Positions 21,897 to 22,003 of a stretch of 22,003 bases of DNA are shown piece after piece (within the stretch, counting starts at the first letter, position 1; each line of letters opens with the position of its first letter). The notes under the pieces were generated by a model. That model worked only from the letters and a program-made list of their open reading frames with translations, did no database searches and was not told where the DNA came from. Source of the DNA: Myxococcales bacterium (GTDB lineage Bacteria > Myxococcota_A > UBA9160 > SMWR01); contig JACZXC010000003.1 of the NCBI GenBank assembly GCA_022571825.1, positions 1 through 22,003 on the forward strand. Direction: 5' to 3'. The position numbers and the translations under genes are program-made.

Positions 21897-21985
21897 ACAC
21901 CACCGGGAGTACTACAGCAGCAAACATGCTTGGGGCTGCCGTGGTGCTTCCGCAGTCAGACACTGACAACACATCGGAGAACTTC

Positions 21986-22003
21986 ATGCCGCGACTCACG
22001 CAA
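21986..22003 (+). CDS. Start of an unidentified gene (first six codons, runs off right edge)
   Basis: An ATG with CGGAG six to seven bases upstream opens a frame reading MPRLTQ. Good ribosome-site spacing and a preceding palindrome-rich promoter-like region make it a likely real gene start. N-termini of this kind occur in TetR/AcrR regulators, and an autoregulated repressor would suit the upstream dyads, but six residues cannot identify a family. Confidence 0.45.

Overview
The window is a GC-rich stretch of chromosomal housekeeping DNA from a Gram-negative bacterium. LptD (outer-membrane LPS insertion), an IHF-beta-like HU-family protein, a LapA-domain protein, a fused chorismate mutase/prephenate dehydratase and the rpsA-ihfB-lapA gene order all point to Proteobacteria in the broad sense. 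Base composition and the mixture of genes fit the old Deltaproteobacteria (Myxococcota or Desulfobacterota-like lineages) best. The exact lineage cannot be fixed from the sequence alone. There is no rRNA, tRNA, CRISPR array, insertion sequence, prophage or obvious defence cassette.

Layout from left to right. (1) 1-6653, all leftward: pheA-hisC-tyrA-rpsA-ihfB-lapA-mutS (mutS runs off the left end). The first four gene junctions overlap by 1 to 8 bases. A good sigma-70-type promoter lies upstream of pheA. (2) 6654-7275 is the only sizeable non-coding stretch, with the pheA promoter, an AT-rich patch and several hairpins, two of them back to back just before coaE. (3) coaE is rightward and converges on (4) trpEGDCFBA, a complete leftward tryptophan operon at 7928-14493, mostly with 1- or 4-base overlaps. 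(5) Directly upstream and in the same direction are lptD, a Crp/Fnr-like regulator, a TlpA-like thioredoxin lipoprotein, CcdA, a small unrecognised membrane protein, dtd and dcd. Everything from 20422 to 7928 is read leftward with gaps of at most about 50 bases. (6) From 20449 a rightward pair encodes a glycerophosphodiester phosphodiesterase and a small SAM methyltransferase. The window ends in a 180-base regulatory-looking stretch with palindromes and the first six codons of another rightward gene.

Functionally, the left and middle blocks hold the terminal branches for all three aromatic amino acids: chorismate to phenylalanine and tyrosine (pheA, hisC, tyrA) and chorismate to tryptophan (trp genes). 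The Phe/Tyr genes are fused transcriptionally to the S1/IHF block. TlpA and CcdA form a thiol-disulfide pair, in which CcdA passes electrons across the membrane to an exported thioredoxin-like protein. LptD nearby has two C-x-C pairs and is itself a disulfide-dependent protein. dcd and dtd are nucleotide and tRNA quality-control enzymes.

I did not find a convincing new multi-gene system. The points most worth a second look are the EF-hand-like insertion and C-x-C pairs in LptD, the small conserved-looking membrane protein beside ccdA, the divergent effector domain of the Crp-like regulator, the missing aroA-cmk between tyrA and rpsA, the hairpins before coaE, and the palindrome-rich region at the right end.
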